Source: UBA4744 sp963718995 (GTDB lineage: Bacteria > Actinomycetota > Acidimicrobiia > Spongiisociales > UBA4744). Taken from it: a stretch of DNA of 64,000 nucleotides. Below the pieces are notes generated by a model. It had not been told where the DNA came from and did no database searches. It worked only from the letters and a program-made list of their open reading frames with translations. The translations under genes were made by a program, and so were the position numbers. Shown in pieces: positions 35,543-42,988 of this stretch. The DNA lies in contig CAVRAP010000006.1 in assembly GCA_963718995.1 (NCBI GenBank), forward strand, positions 12,617 to 76,616, written 5' to 3'. How positions within the stretch are numbered: the first letter of the stretch is position 1; every line of letters begins with the position of its first letter.

Positions 35543-36278
35543 TTACCTGGTGGGGACTTCGATGGTGTAGGTGCCGTTGCCGGGGATGAACCAGGCCGCC
35601 TGGGCTCCGTATTGACGGAGTCCTTCGACCAGCACCCGGGCGCCGGGTGTTCCGTCGGCTCCAACAATGAGCAAGTCTCCCCTCGGTGTCGGAGACCAGG
35701 ACCCAGGCGCCGTCTGGCGACCATTGCGCCTCGACGAAGCTGTAGTCGGCTGGAGCACCCTCGACGGAGAGAATGGTCTGATCGGAGCCGTCGACGCGCA
35801 CGATCACCGACGTTGCTCCATCCCGGCTGCCTTCGATGCGAACCCGGGCGCCGTCGGGGCGTTCTGTCCTCGTATCCGACGGATAGGGGAGTGGTACCGT
35901 CGGGTCGGGTTGATTGCCCTGGGGAACCCGGTCAACCTCCGTTCCGGTGCTCGGGTCGATCAGCAGGTAGGTGGGTTCTGCGTTGTAGTCGAGGACTACG
36001 AGCAGGCCGTCGGCGGTCCAGGAGGGGTACTCAACGTAGTTCATGCTGCACCAGACTTCCCGGGTGTCGCCCCCGGAAGCGGGCACAGTCGTCAAACACT
36101 GCGTGTCGCCGAATTCCACATACGCAACGGTGCCGGGAATCGACGGGTCGGGTTGGTCGGTGAGGGACGGGAAATCGGGCAGCGGGATGACGCCGAAAAC
36201 GAAGATGACCGCCGTCACCACGGCCAGCACCGACACAGCCCCCACGATCGAAACGATGGCCCGTCGCTCCGGTTTCAT
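35543..36278 (-). CDS. Single-span protein with WD40/TolB-like propeller segments, one frameshift
   Basis: About 245 residues with one N-terminal helix (VSIVGAVSVLAVVTAVIFVFG) and an external domain containing propeller-type repeats: YPSWTADGLLVVLDY, EAQWSPDGAWVLVSDTEG and AAWFIPGNGTYTIEV. These W-(S/T)-(P/A)-D-G strands are typical of TolB/PD40 repeats, which bind proteins or peptidoglycan-associated partners. A frameshift near 35683 (GGGG for GGG) breaks the frame; the repair reads SDTEGDLLIVGADG. It is downstream of and translationally coupled to a DUF2157-like gene (ATGA overlap). Confidence 0.7.
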
Positions 36279-37229
36279 GACTGTTCCTCCATGTCGGGTT
36301 CAGCAACGACTTCGGTGCGTAAGCGGGCAACCAGCAGGGCCGCACCCAGGAGCACGACACCGGTCAAGAAGAGCGCCAGGGGAACTCCGATCGTGTCGCC
36401 GAAATACTCGAAGATGATCTGGGGCACGAAGATGAAGAGGCTACCGGCGCCGAAGCCCAGCAGGACGGTGTTCCGCAAACCGACACTGAAGGCAAGAAGG
36501 GCGCCGGCCGTCGCCAGACCCAGCAACAAGGGCCAGGCGTTGTCACCGGAACGCATGACCTGCGGGCCGATCACTGCGGCGAACGACCCGAGCGCATAGG
36601 CGGTGATCTGCGGCTTGAGGTGATTGCCCCAGGCCAGGAACAGCCAGGCGATTCCGATTGCCCAGACGGCCAGGCCGTAGTACTCCTGAGGCGGTTGGTC
36701 GAGGTGAGCCAGCAGGGTCAGCGAGGTGGCCGACGGCGGCCCCGCCCAGGAGGATCTGCTGCAGGCTGCGAGGGGACAGGCGGTAGAGGACGTAGCCGAT
36801 CGCCAGGCCGGACGCCGACGCTATGAGCGCGGTGGTCTCTTCCTTCATGTCGAGAACGTCGTTGGCCAGCAAGCCAAAGAAGAACGCCACGCCAACCGTT
36901 GCCAGAGCCCACGAGAAGCTCGCCAGGCGGTGGATGGCTTCGTTCTGGTTGTCCTTGACGAACCAACCGGCCGCGAGAAACGCGATGGTGCCGGCACCGA
37001 CCAACAACAAACGGGCCCAGGTCTCGAGGTCCGGCCAGAACTCGCCGGCCAGAATGAAGGCGGCGATCAGGGCCAGGGAACCGCCCAGGTATCCGAGTAC
37101 CTCTGCGATCAAAGGGACCCGACGTTCGTCGGTCGGTGCCGCCTCGTGAGAACGGATCGCCGTTGCCTGGTCTTGGTCGATCAGTCCAGCTGCGACCCAC
37201 TCGCGAAGGCTGGTAACAAGATCTTTCAC
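36275..37229 (-). CDS. DUF2157-like multi-span membrane protein, one frameshift
   Basis: About 317 residues after repair of a frameshift near 36730 (GG for G in GTCGGCC). The cytoplasmic N-terminus LREWVAAGLIDQDQATAI is the conserved opening of DUF2157/GDYXXLXY-type membrane proteins, followed by roughly ten hydrophobic helices. Function of the family is unknown. The stop overlaps the start of the TolB-like gene by ATGA, so the two form an operon. Confidence 0.7.
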
Positions 37230-37361
37230 GGGTGCCCTCCGATGTGGTGGTCTTTTCTCTCCTCATGGTTCCACCAAAGGACGAGTCCAACCATCGGGGA
37301 GTACCCTGATATCGAAAGCGGTGGAAAGGACGCAGCGGAACACGGCGGAGGTGGTCTGCAT

Positions 37362-37389
37362 TTGGGGAGAGCGCCGGTGGCGCTAATCT
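37362..37389 (+). promoter_or_regulatory. Candidate promoter of the tRNA-tuf operon
   Basis: TTGGGG and TAATCT with a 16-base spacer, ending 29 bases before tRNA-Tyr. The spacing and -35 match the candidate nuo promoter. Confidence 0.4.
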
Positions 37390-37418
37390 ACCTGCCGCCT
37401 GAAGTGCGCTTCGGGCAT

Positions 37419-37500
37419 GCCGGGATGCCCGAGCGGCCAAAGGGAGCAGACTGTAAATCTGCCGGCAATGCCTTCGGAGGTTCAAATCCTTCTCCCGGCA
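37419..37500 (+). tRNA. tRNA-Tyr (GTA)
   Basis: An 82-base class II tRNA. Acceptor arms GCCGGGA and TCCCGGC pair, the anticodon GTA is at 37453-37455 in loop CTGTAAA, and the long variable arm reads CCGGCAATGCCTTCGG. The T-loop is TTCAAAT. CC follows the discriminator A. Confidence 0.96.
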
Positions 37501-37550
37501 CCTGGCGCCCAGCGCCTCCTTGAGCCAGGCTCAAGTAAGTTAAAAAAGGC

Positions 37551-37572
37551 GGAGAATCGCTTGCGATTCTCC
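37551..37572 (+). other. Perfect hairpin in tRNA-Tyr/tRNA-Thr spacer
   Basis: GGAGAATCGC and GCGATTCTCC pair over nine to ten bases. A second hairpin at 37575-37594 (CCTGAAC/GTTCAGG) runs to the first base of tRNA-Thr. They may guide RNase processing of the polycistronic precursor. Confidence 0.6.
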
Positions 37573-37593
37573 AACCTGAACTCGAAGGTTCAG

Positions 37594-37666
37594 GCCCCCT
37601 TAGCTCAGCTGGCAGAGCGCCGCCATGGTAAGGCGGAGGTCTCCGGTTCAATTCCGGAAGGGGGCT
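37594..37666 (+). tRNA. tRNA-Thr (GGT)
   Basis: A 73-base cloverleaf with acceptor arms GCCCCCT and AGGGGGC. The anticodon stem is CCGCC/GGCGG with loop ATGGTAA, giving anticodon GGT. The T-loop is TTCAATT. CCA is not encoded. Confidence 0.96.
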
Positions 37667-37740
37667 CGAAGCGGCGACCGAAACTCGTCGTGACACGGGC
37701 TTGGCCAAGGGCGACGAAGCGCCGCAGGCGGTTCGTCCAA

Positions 37741-37759
37741 CCTGAAGCGAAGCTTCAGG
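37741..37759 (+). other. Hairpin in tRNA-Thr/tRNA-Met spacer
   Basis: CCTGAAGC and GCTTCAGG pair around GAA, ending one base before tRNA-Met. It resembles the CCTGAAC hairpin just before tRNA-Thr. Confidence 0.55.
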
Positions 37760-37760
37760 C

Positions 37761-37834
37761 GGCGGCGTAGCTCAGTTGGTAAGAGCGCTCGACTCATAAT
37801 CGAGAGGTCGGCAGTTCAAGTCTGCCCGCCGCTA
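37761..37834 (+). tRNA. tRNA-Met (CAT), elongator type
   Basis: A 74-base cloverleaf. The anticodon stem CTCGA/TCGAG encloses CTCATAA, anticodon CAT. The acceptor stem GGCGGCG/CGCCGCT ends in a G1:U72 pair, as in mycobacterial elongator tRNA-Met; the initiator's unpaired C1:A72 is absent. A tRNA-Ile with modified CAT is the less likely alternative. Confidence 0.9.
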
Positions 37835-37874
37835 CGACAGGAACTGACGGGAACGGAAGAAGGAAGGTACCCCC

Positions 37875-39065
37875 ATGGGCAAGGCGAAGTTTGAGCGGAC
37901 GAAGCCGCATGTGAATGTTGGGACGATGGGTCATATTGATCATGGGAAGACGACGTTGACGGCGGCGATTACGAAGGTTTTGCATGAGGCGAATGATTCG
38001 GTTGCGTTTACGTCGTTTGATGAGATTGATAAGGCGCCGGAGGAGCGTGAGCGGGGGATCACGATTCAGATTGCTCATGTTGAGTATGAGACGGATGCTC
38101 GTCATTACGCGCATGTGGATATGCCGGGTCATGCTGATTACATCAAGAACATGATTACGGGTGCTGCTCAGATTGATGGGGCGATTTTGGTGGTGTCGGC
38201 GGCGGATGGTCCGATGCCCCAGACGCGGGAGCATGTGTTGTTGGCCCGTCAGGTTGGGGTGCCTTATATCGTGGTGTATTTGAATAAGGTCGATCAGGTT
38301 GATGATCCGGAGTTGTTGGATTTGGTTGAGTTGGAGGTTCGGGATTTGTTGACGGAGTATGAGTTCCCCGGGGATGAGATTCCGGTGGTGCGGGGTTCGG
38401 CTTTGGCGGCGTTGACGGGTGGTGATGATGCGGCGGTTGCTTCGATTATGGAGTTGATGGCGGCGGTTGATGATTATGTGCCGACGCCGGAGCGTCCTTT
38501 GGATCGTCCGTTCCAGATGCCGATTGAGGATGTGTTCTCGATTACGGGTCGGGGGACGGTGGTGACGGGTCGGATTGAGCAGGGGGTTGTGAAGGTTGGT
38601 GAAGAGGTTGAGATTGTGGGGATCCGGCCGACTCGCAAGACCGTAGCGACGGGTGTGGAGATGTTCCGCAAGCTTTTGGATGAGGGTCGTGCGGGTGACA
38701 ATGTTGGGGTGTTGTTGCGGGGGGTTGGGAAGGATGATGTGGAGCGGGGTCAGGTGTTAGCGAAGCCTGGTTCGATTACTCCGCATACGACGTTTGAGGC
38801 AACGGTGTATGTGTTGACTCGGGAGGAGGGTGGTCGTCATAACCCGTTTTTCCCGGGGTATCGCCCGCAGTTTTATTTCCGGACGACGGATGTGACTGGG
38901 TCGGTGACGTTACCGGAGGGTACGGAGATGGTGATGCCGGGTGATAACACGACGATGACGGTTGAGTTGATTACGACTATCGCGATGGATGAGGGTCAGA
39001 AGTTCGCGATTCGTGAAGGAGGCCGCACCGTCGGCGCCGGAACCGTAACCAAAATCATCGCCTAG
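37875..39065 (+). CDS. tuf: Elongation factor Tu
   Basis: The 396-residue GTPase delivers aminoacyl-tRNA to the ribosome. All G motifs are visible: GHIDHGKTTLTA, the switch region EERERGITI, DMPGHADY and NKVDQ. The C-terminal barrels are complete (GRGTVVTGRIEQG; PGDNTTMTVELI). Codon use is unlike every neighbour: Asp GAT, Ile ATT, Leu TTG and Val GTT dominate, while rpoB, nuo and ribosomal genes use GAC, ATC, CTG and GTC. Only the last 20 or so codons return to C-ending codons. Position after tRNA-Tyr/Thr and before secE/nusG is the ancestral tufB order. Confidence 0.97.
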   Translation: MGKAKFERTKPHVNVGTMGHIDHGKTTLTAAITKVLHEANDSVAFTSFDEIDKAPEERERGITIQIAHVEYETDARHYAHVDMPGHADYIKNMITGAAQIDGAILVVSAADGPMPQTREHVLLARQVGVPYIVVYLNKVDQVDDPELLDLVELEVRDLLTEYEFPGDEIPVVRGSALAALTGGDDAAVASIMELMAAVDDYVPTPERPLDRPFQMPIEDVFSITGRGTVVTGRIEQGVVKVGEEVEIVGIRPTRKTVATGVEMFRKLLDEGRAGDNVGVLLRGVGKDDVERGQVLAKPGSITPHTTFEATVYVLTREEGGRHNPFFPGYRPQFYFRTTDVTGSVTLPEGTEMVMPGDNTTMTVELITTIAMDEGQKFAIREGGRTVGAGTVTKIIA

Positions 39066-39069
39066 GTCC

Positions 39070-39150
39070 CGCCGCCGGGCGGCGGGGCGTACTTCGTACG
39101 GATCGAAGTACCAGGTACGAAGTACAAGATACGTGAACGAGCGAAGCGAG
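39070..39150. repeat. Dyads between tuf and rpmG
   Basis: CCCGCCG/CGGCGGG near 39069-39087 could be the tuf terminator, although no T-run follows. Next come GTACTTCG/CGAAGTAC and a second GTACGAAGTAC, then CGAGCGAAGCGAGCG, a motif shared with other palindromic elements here. Confidence 0.6.
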
Positions 39151-39158
39151 CGAACCTT

Positions 39159-39320
39159 ATGGCTTCTGACAAACGACCGCCTTTGACTCTTGCTTGTGAA
39201 GAGTGCAAGCGGCGCAACTACGTGACAACCAAGAGCAAGTCGAACACCAGAGACCGGTTGGAACTGAACAAGTTCTGTCCCTGGTGCCGATCACACACCA
39301 AGCACAGGGAGACTCGCTGA
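39159..39320 (+). CDS. rpmG: Ribosomal protein L33 (zinc-binding form)
   Basis: A 53-residue large-subunit protein. CEEC (residues 13-16) and CPWC (40-43) form the zinc ribbon, so this is the C+ paralogue. The core KRRNYVTTKSKSNTRDRLEL is typical. It lies between tuf and the dehydratase gene, as in mycobacteria where rpmG2 precedes hadA. No strong Shine-Dalgarno sequence is visible before ATG 39159. Confidence 0.93.
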   Translation: MASDKRPPLTLACEECKRRNYVTTKSKSNTRDRLELNKFCPWCRSHTKHRETR

Positions 39321-39398
39321 CGTCTCCGGCGGAAGGGCCCCGTCGGGCTGCTAGCGTGCAGCTTCGAAGTTCCTGCGGGTGGAGTAGCGGACCTTTGA

Positions 39399-39427
39399 CT
39401 TCAGGGTGGGCGTTGCCCACCCTGAAG
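39399..39427 (+). terminator. Hairpin between rpmG and dehydratase gene
   Basis: CTTCAGGGTGGGC and GCCCACCCTGAAG form a perfect 13-base stem with loop GTT, followed by CTTTGAGG. It lies 17 bases before the next ATG, so it may terminate or attenuate transcription or occlude that ribosome-binding site. Confidence 0.65.
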
Positions 39428-39444
39428 CTTTGAGGAGGGAAGTG

Positions 39445-40308
39445 ATGCCACTCGAGTCTTTGGTGGGGAGAACTTTCGGTCCCCATCCCTTCCGGGTCTG
39501 TTCCGACAAGGTCGCCGAGTTCGTGGTGGCCACCGGAGACGATCCGAAACGTTGGACTCGCTTCGCTCCTCCTGCCTTTGCAGCGGTTGCGCTGTTCGCT
39601 GTGGCGCCGGCTTTTCTCGACGATGACGATGTTGTGCCTTACACGCGGGTACTCGTCCACACAGACCAGACGTTTCGCTGGCATCTTCCCTGGTCCATCG
39701 AGGATCCCATGTCTGTGCAGGGAAGCGTCGAACAGGTGCGGACGCGCAGCGCAGGGAGCTTCGTCTCCTTCGCTATGACGGTCGACAACGACACAAGCGA
39801 GCGAGTCCTCGACTCGCGATCAACGTTCCTGATGTCCTCGCAGACCCCGGACGCAGCCCCGGCGGACGAACCGGAGCCACCGGTCCGTAGCAAGTCCCGC
39901 GACAAACCTCCGGGTCGGATTCCACTTCCGGCGATAGGTGAGTCCTTTCCGGCTCTCGAAAAGTCGGCCAGTCGGGCAGACCTCGTGCGTTACGCCGGAG
40001 CGACCCGGGATTGGAACCCGATCCACTTTGACCACAATGCCGCCCGTGGCGCCGGACTTCCCGGTATGGTCGTGCACGGATTGCTGATGGCGGCGTGGGC
40101 TACCCAGGCCGGCACCCGGATGGTCGACCATCCCTTGCCGCTTGCCGAAGCCCGGTTCCGGTTCCGAACTCCCCTCCGTCCGGGCGAACCGGCCACCGTC
40201 ATCGGTGTCGTCGAAAGCGACGACGACAAAACGGTCGGGCTCAAGGTGCAGGTCGTTGCGGATCAGATCGAGCGGGTCGGATCCACGATGTTCCTGCGAA
40301 AGGCGTAA
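39445..40308 (+). CDS. Double hot-dog MaoC/HadAB-like hydroxyacyl dehydratase
   Basis: A 287-residue protein combining two hot-dog domains. The N-terminal part (about 1-135) resembles the MaoC_N/HadA-type half with GRTFGPHPFRV and the substrate-helix region; a Pro/Lys-rich linker (DEPEPPVRSKSRDKPPGR) joins it to a C-terminal MaoC domain with the hydratase motif ATRDWNPIHFDHNAA and GLPGMVVHGLLMAAW. Such enzymes dehydrate 3-hydroxyacyl thioesters in fatty-acid synthesis or hydrate enoyl-CoA. Mycobacteria have separate hadA, hadB and hadC at this same place between rpmG2 and tRNA-Trp, so this is probably the fused counterpart. GGAGGG precedes ATG 39445. Confidence 0.83.
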   Translation: MPLESLVGRTFGPHPFRVCSDKVAEFVVATGDDPKRWTRFAPPAFAAVALFAVAPAFLDDDDVVPYTRVLVHTDQTFRWHLPWSIEDPMSVQGSVEQVRTRSAGSFVSFAMTVDNDTSERVLDSRSTFLMSSQTPDAAPADEPEPPVRSKSRDKPPGRIPLPAIGESFPALEKSASRADLVRYAGATRDWNPIHFDHNAARGAGLPGMVVHGLLMAAWATQAGTRMVDHPLPLAEARFRFRTPLRPGEPATVIGVVESDDDKTVGLKVQVVADQIERVGSTMFLRKA

Positions 40309-40312
40309 CGCA

Positions 40313-40888
40313 ATGAAGCCGCAAAGGGTCGAAAGCGATGACATGGAAGAACTCGTTGCGCGGGCCCGAGCGGGCAGCAGCGAGGCTTTCGAGAAACTGG
40401 TAGAAGCTCACCAACACGAGGTGTTTGGTTTGGCCCTGCGACTGGTCGTCGACCGTGAACTTGCCGCCGACGTCTCTCAGGAGGCGTTCATCAGGGCGTG
40501 GCGTGCCCTCCCCAATTTCCGGGGCGATGCCGCCTTTTCCACCTGGCTTCACCGAATCACGGTCAACGCCGCGTGGACCTTGAAGAAGCGGAAAGCGCGT
40601 CATGCCGCTCTACCCATCGACGAGTCACCGGAGCCGGCGGATCTCCGGCGGAGCTCCAATCCGGAACACGCCGGCGAGAATACGGAACTCAGAGCAAAAC
40701 TGGCCGGGGCCCTCAATGATCTCCAACCCGCTCAACGGTCGGTTGTGGTTCTCAAGGACGTCTACGGATGGACCCACCATGAGGTGGCCGAGTCGCTGGG
40801 GATCACCGTGACCGCGGCGAAAGTCCGCCTGCATCGAGCCCACCTCAAGCTGCGCGAGCAGCTACGCGACGTCGAGGAGTCAAGGTGA
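40313..40888 (+). CDS. ECF-type sigma-70 family factor
   Basis: A 191-residue sigma factor with regions 2 and 4 only. Region 2 runs FEKLVEAHQHEVFGLALRL … DVSQEAFIRAWRALPNF … FSTWLHRITVNAAW; region 4 is LQPAQRSVVVLKDVYGWTHHEVAESLGITVTAAKVRLHRA. The gene sits five bases after the dehydratase and overlaps the putative anti-sigma gene by four bases, the usual sigma/anti-sigma coupling. The regulon is unknown; self-regulation is possible but no ECF promoter was seen directly upstream. Confidence 0.9.
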   Translation: MKPQRVESDDMEELVARARAGSSEAFEKLVEAHQHEVFGLALRLVVDRELAADVSQEAFIRAWRALPNFRGDAAFSTWLHRITVNAAWTLKKRKARHAALPIDESPEPADLRRSSNPEHAGENTELRAKLAGALNDLQPAQRSVVVLKDVYGWTHHEVAESLGITVTAAKVRLHRAHLKLREQLRDVEESR

Positions 40889-41226
40889 ACACCCGTCTCC
40901 ACCATTCACTCGTTCGCTGGCGCATCCCGGAACATGTGATGGGCGGCCGACCCTTCGGGGCTACCGATCAACAACATGTGGATGCCTGCTTGCGTTGTCA
41001 GGCGGAGGCCGCCAATTTCCGGGCCATCGCCAGGGCTTTGCGTTCGATGCGAGACCCCGAAGAGTCCGCCCCGCCCGGGCTCGTGATGCGAGTCATGGCC
41101 AACCTCAGCAGGCCGCTGACCGAAGCCCATCAGGGACCCGATCGGGTCGTTGTGGTGGCTTCAGTCGTGGTTGTTGCCGCGGCTATGGCATTATTGGGTC
41201 GTCACCGGCTACGGCCGGCTAGTTGA
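40885..41226 (+). CDS. Putative membrane anti-sigma factor (ZAS-like)
   Basis: A 113-residue protein translated from a GTG overlapping the sigma-factor stop. QHVDACLRCQAEAANFRAI gives the HX3CX2C pattern of zinc-associated anti-sigma factors (about residues 30-37), and one membrane helix follows (VVVVASVVVVAAAMALL). The extracytoplasmic tail is only about ten residues, so it has almost no external sensor; signalling may be redox/zinc based, or the protein is C-terminally shortened. Identification rests on the motif, topology and coupling to the sigma gene. Confidence 0.7.
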   Translation: MNTRLHHSLVRWRIPEHVMGGRPFGATDQQHVDACLRCQAEAANFRAIARALRSMRDPEESAPPGLVMRVMANLSRPLTEAHQGPDRVVVVASVVVVAAAMALLGRHRLRPAS

Positions 41227-41233
41227 TCGGAGT

Positions 41234-41263
41234 TTTACAGCCGATTTCGCGGGACCGTATACT
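41234..41263 (+). promoter_or_regulatory. Promoter of the tRNA-Trp/secE/nusG unit
   Basis: TTTACA and TATACT with an 18-base spacer end 24 bases before tRNA-Trp; the best sigma-70-type match in the window. Confidence 0.7.
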
Positions 41264-41287
41264 TGCCCGTCACGTTGGACCCCTCTT

Positions 41288-41363
41288 AGGGGTGTAGCTC
41301 GAAGTTGGTTAGAGCGCCGGTCTCCAAAACCGGAGGTTGTGGGTTCGAGTCCCTCCACCCCTG
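41288..41363 (+). tRNA. tRNA-Trp (CCA)
   Basis: A 76-base cloverleaf with acceptor arms AGGGGTG/CACCCCT and discriminator G. The anticodon loop CTCCAAA sits on CCGGT/ACCGG, anticodon CCA. The T-stem GTGGG/CCCTC has one U:U mismatch. Genomic position before secE matches mycobacteria. Confidence 0.95.
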
Positions 41364-41388
41364 CTGATCGATACGAAAAGGTGTTGGC

Positions 41389-41688
41389 ATGAATCGAGAG
41401 ATGCGCCGCCTCCAGGAGCGCGAAGAGCGCCTGCAGAAAAAGCAGGGAAAGCGGCGACCCCAAAAACGACCCCAAAAAGGTCAGGAGCAGCTGAACTTCT
41501 TCGCCCGTGTGCGGAAGTTCCTGAAGGAAGTCCGGGTCGAGCTGAAACGAGTTTCGTGGCCGTCGCGCGAGCAGATGGTTGCTTTCACGACCGTTACGAT
41601 CATCACCAGTGCCGCCGTGACGGTGTTCGTATTCGGATTGGACTTCCTCTTCAAAGAGGGCATTCTCTTACTCCTGGCGAGGAATTGA
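41389..41688 (+). CDS. secE: Preprotein translocase subunit SecE
   Basis: A 99-residue protein: a basic N-terminal tail (many Arg, Lys and Gln) followed by the conserved amphipathic segment FLKEVRVELKRVSWPSREQM and one membrane helix (VAFTTVTIITSAAVTVFVFGL, about residues 65-85). It stabilises SecY in the translocon. The N-terminal tail of about 35 basic residues is long but common in actinobacteria. nusG follows after five bases. Confidence 0.95.
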   Translation: MNREMRRLQEREERLQKKQGKRRPQKRPQKGQEQLNFFARVRKFLKEVRVELKRVSWPSREQMVAFTTVTIITSAAVTVFVFGLDFLFKEGILLLLARN

Positions 41689-41693
41689 TCGAC

Positions 41694-42323
41694 ATGGCCA
41701 AAGTGGTTGAGGAACAGCAAGAAGAAGAGACCGGAGCGGACGAGGAGAAGGTTGAAGAAGCCCCCCGTCCGGTCAGTCCATTCGATCTGCCCGGCGACTG
41801 GTATGTGATCCATTCGTACTCCGGGTACGAGAACAAGGTGAAAGTCAACCTCGAGACGCGAACCCGATCAATGCACATGGAGGACCGCATCTTCGAGGTG
41901 GCGATCCCGATGGAAGATGTTGTCGAGTTCAAGGGTGGTAAGAAAGTCACCACCCCGAAGAAGGTATTCCCCGGGTACATCCTCGTCAGGATGTACCTCG
42001 ACGATGACTCCTGGTACGCGGTGCGCAACACTCCCGGTGTGACGGGTTTCGTCGGATCCGGCATCAAGCCGACACCTCTGGCCAGACGCGAAGTTGAGCG
42101 ATTCCTGGGAGTCCAGGAAGAGGAAGAAACCAAGAAGGCCCCACGGTTCAAGCCGGCGTGGGAGATCGGGGAAAGCGTGCGGGTGGTAACCGGCCCGTTC
42201 GCCGATTTCAACGGCGTGATCGAAGACATGAACATCGATCAGCAGAAGGTGACCGTGCTGGTGAACATCTTCGGTCGGGATACCCCGGTCGAATTGGGAT
42301 TCGGCGACATCCAGAAGCAATAG
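41694..42323 (+). CDS. nusG: Transcription termination/antitermination factor NusG
   Basis: A 209-residue transcription elongation factor. After an acidic N-terminal tail of about 30 residues come the NGN domain (DWYVIHSYSGYENKVKVNLE … FPGYILVRMYLDDDSWYAVRNTPGVTGFVG, read in segments) and the KOW domain (ESVRVVTGPFADFNGVIEDMN). It binds RNA polymerase and links it to Rho or the ribosome. The ATG at 41694 is preferred over the long in-frame extension that crosses secE. Confidence 0.96.
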   Translation: MAKVVEEQQEEETGADEEKVEEAPRPVSPFDLPGDWYVIHSYSGYENKVKVNLETRTRSMHMEDRIFEVAIPMEDVVEFKGGKKVTTPKKVFPGYILVRMYLDDDSWYAVRNTPGVTGFVGSGIKPTPLARREVERFLGVQEEEETKKAPRFKPAWEIGESVRVVTGPFADFNGVIEDMNIDQQKVTVLVNIFGRDTPVELGFGDIQKQ

Positions 42324-42325
42324 GA

Positions 42326-42418
42326 GTTATCAGTCTTCCGAACAAACGGATGACTGAGGAACTGAGAGGGCGGCCGCAGGCCGACCGACTGAAGACTGAA
42401 ATACTGAGGACTGAAATC
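42326..42418. repeat. Heptamer repeat island 5 (nusG-rplK)
   Basis: Starts TTATCAGTCTTCC and ends in ACTGAAGACTGAAATACTG-type heptamers, with a GGCCGCAGGCC dyad in the centre. The rplK ATG follows the last heptamer directly, and GAGGA within it is the only Shine-Dalgarno candidate. Confidence 0.8.
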
Positions 42419-42847
42419 ATGGGACGAAAACGACTAGCAGCCATCTTGAAGCTTCAAATCCCGGCCGGCCAGGCCAGCCCGGCGCCGCCGGTCGGTCCCG
42501 CACTCGGCCAGCACGGGGTGAACATCATGGACTTCGTGAAGGCGTACAACGCTGCCACGGAGAGCCAAACGGGCACCATCGTTCCCGTCGAGATCTCGAT
42601 CTATGAGGATCGCAGTTTCACCTTCATCACCAAGACCCCCCCGGCGGCGGTCTTGCTTCGGCAGGCCGCCCGGTTGGAGAAAGGTTCGCCGGAACCCCAC
42701 AAGGAAAAAGTCGGGTCGGTCACCAGCGATCAGGTCCGTCAGATCGCCGAAACGAAGATGGTCGACCTGAACGCCAACGATATCGAAGGGGCGATGAAGA
42801 TCATCGCCGGAACCGCCCGTTCGATGGGGATTGTTGTCAAGGGTTGA
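42419..42847 (+). CDS. rplK: Ribosomal protein L11
   Basis: A 142-residue protein of the GTPase-associated centre. The N-terminal domain LKLQIPAGQASPAPPVGPAL and the C-terminal RNA-binding domain (VTSDQVRQIAETKMVDLNAN … GTARSMGIVVKG) are complete. Start ATG 42419 directly follows a heptamer repeat; the in-frame extension upstream runs through the repeat into nusG and is rejected. Confidence 0.97.
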   Translation: MGRKRLAAILKLQIPAGQASPAPPVGPALGQHGVNIMDFVKAYNAATESQTGTIVPVEISIYEDRSFTFITKTPPAAVLLRQAARLEKGSPEPHKEKVGSVTSDQVRQIAETKMVDLNANDIEGAMKIIAGTARSMGIVVKG

Positions 42848-42856
42848 TGCCTTTGG

Positions 42857-42913
42857 CAGTGATCAGTACTCAGTCTTCAGTCGTCAGTACTGATAACTGG
42901 CAACTGACAACTG
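42857..42913. repeat. Heptamer repeat island 6 (rplK-rplA)
   Basis: Five CAGTNNN heptamers (GAT, ACT, CTT, CGT, ACT) followed by three of the NNNACTG sense (GATAACTG, GCAACTG, ACAACTG): a compact example of the inverted design. Confidence 0.9.
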
Positions 42914-42988
42914 CGGCACGAAGTGCCGCTCTAGGAATTGGGAGGCTGCGGGCACAAAGTCCGGGCCGTTTGAACCACAGGAGGAAAG

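Noticed and set aside
37875..39065. tuf as a foreign gene carried by a mobile element
   Set aside because: No integrase, insertion sequence or direct repeats flank it, and its tRNA/tuf/secE neighbourhood is ancestral; gene conversion is a better explanation.
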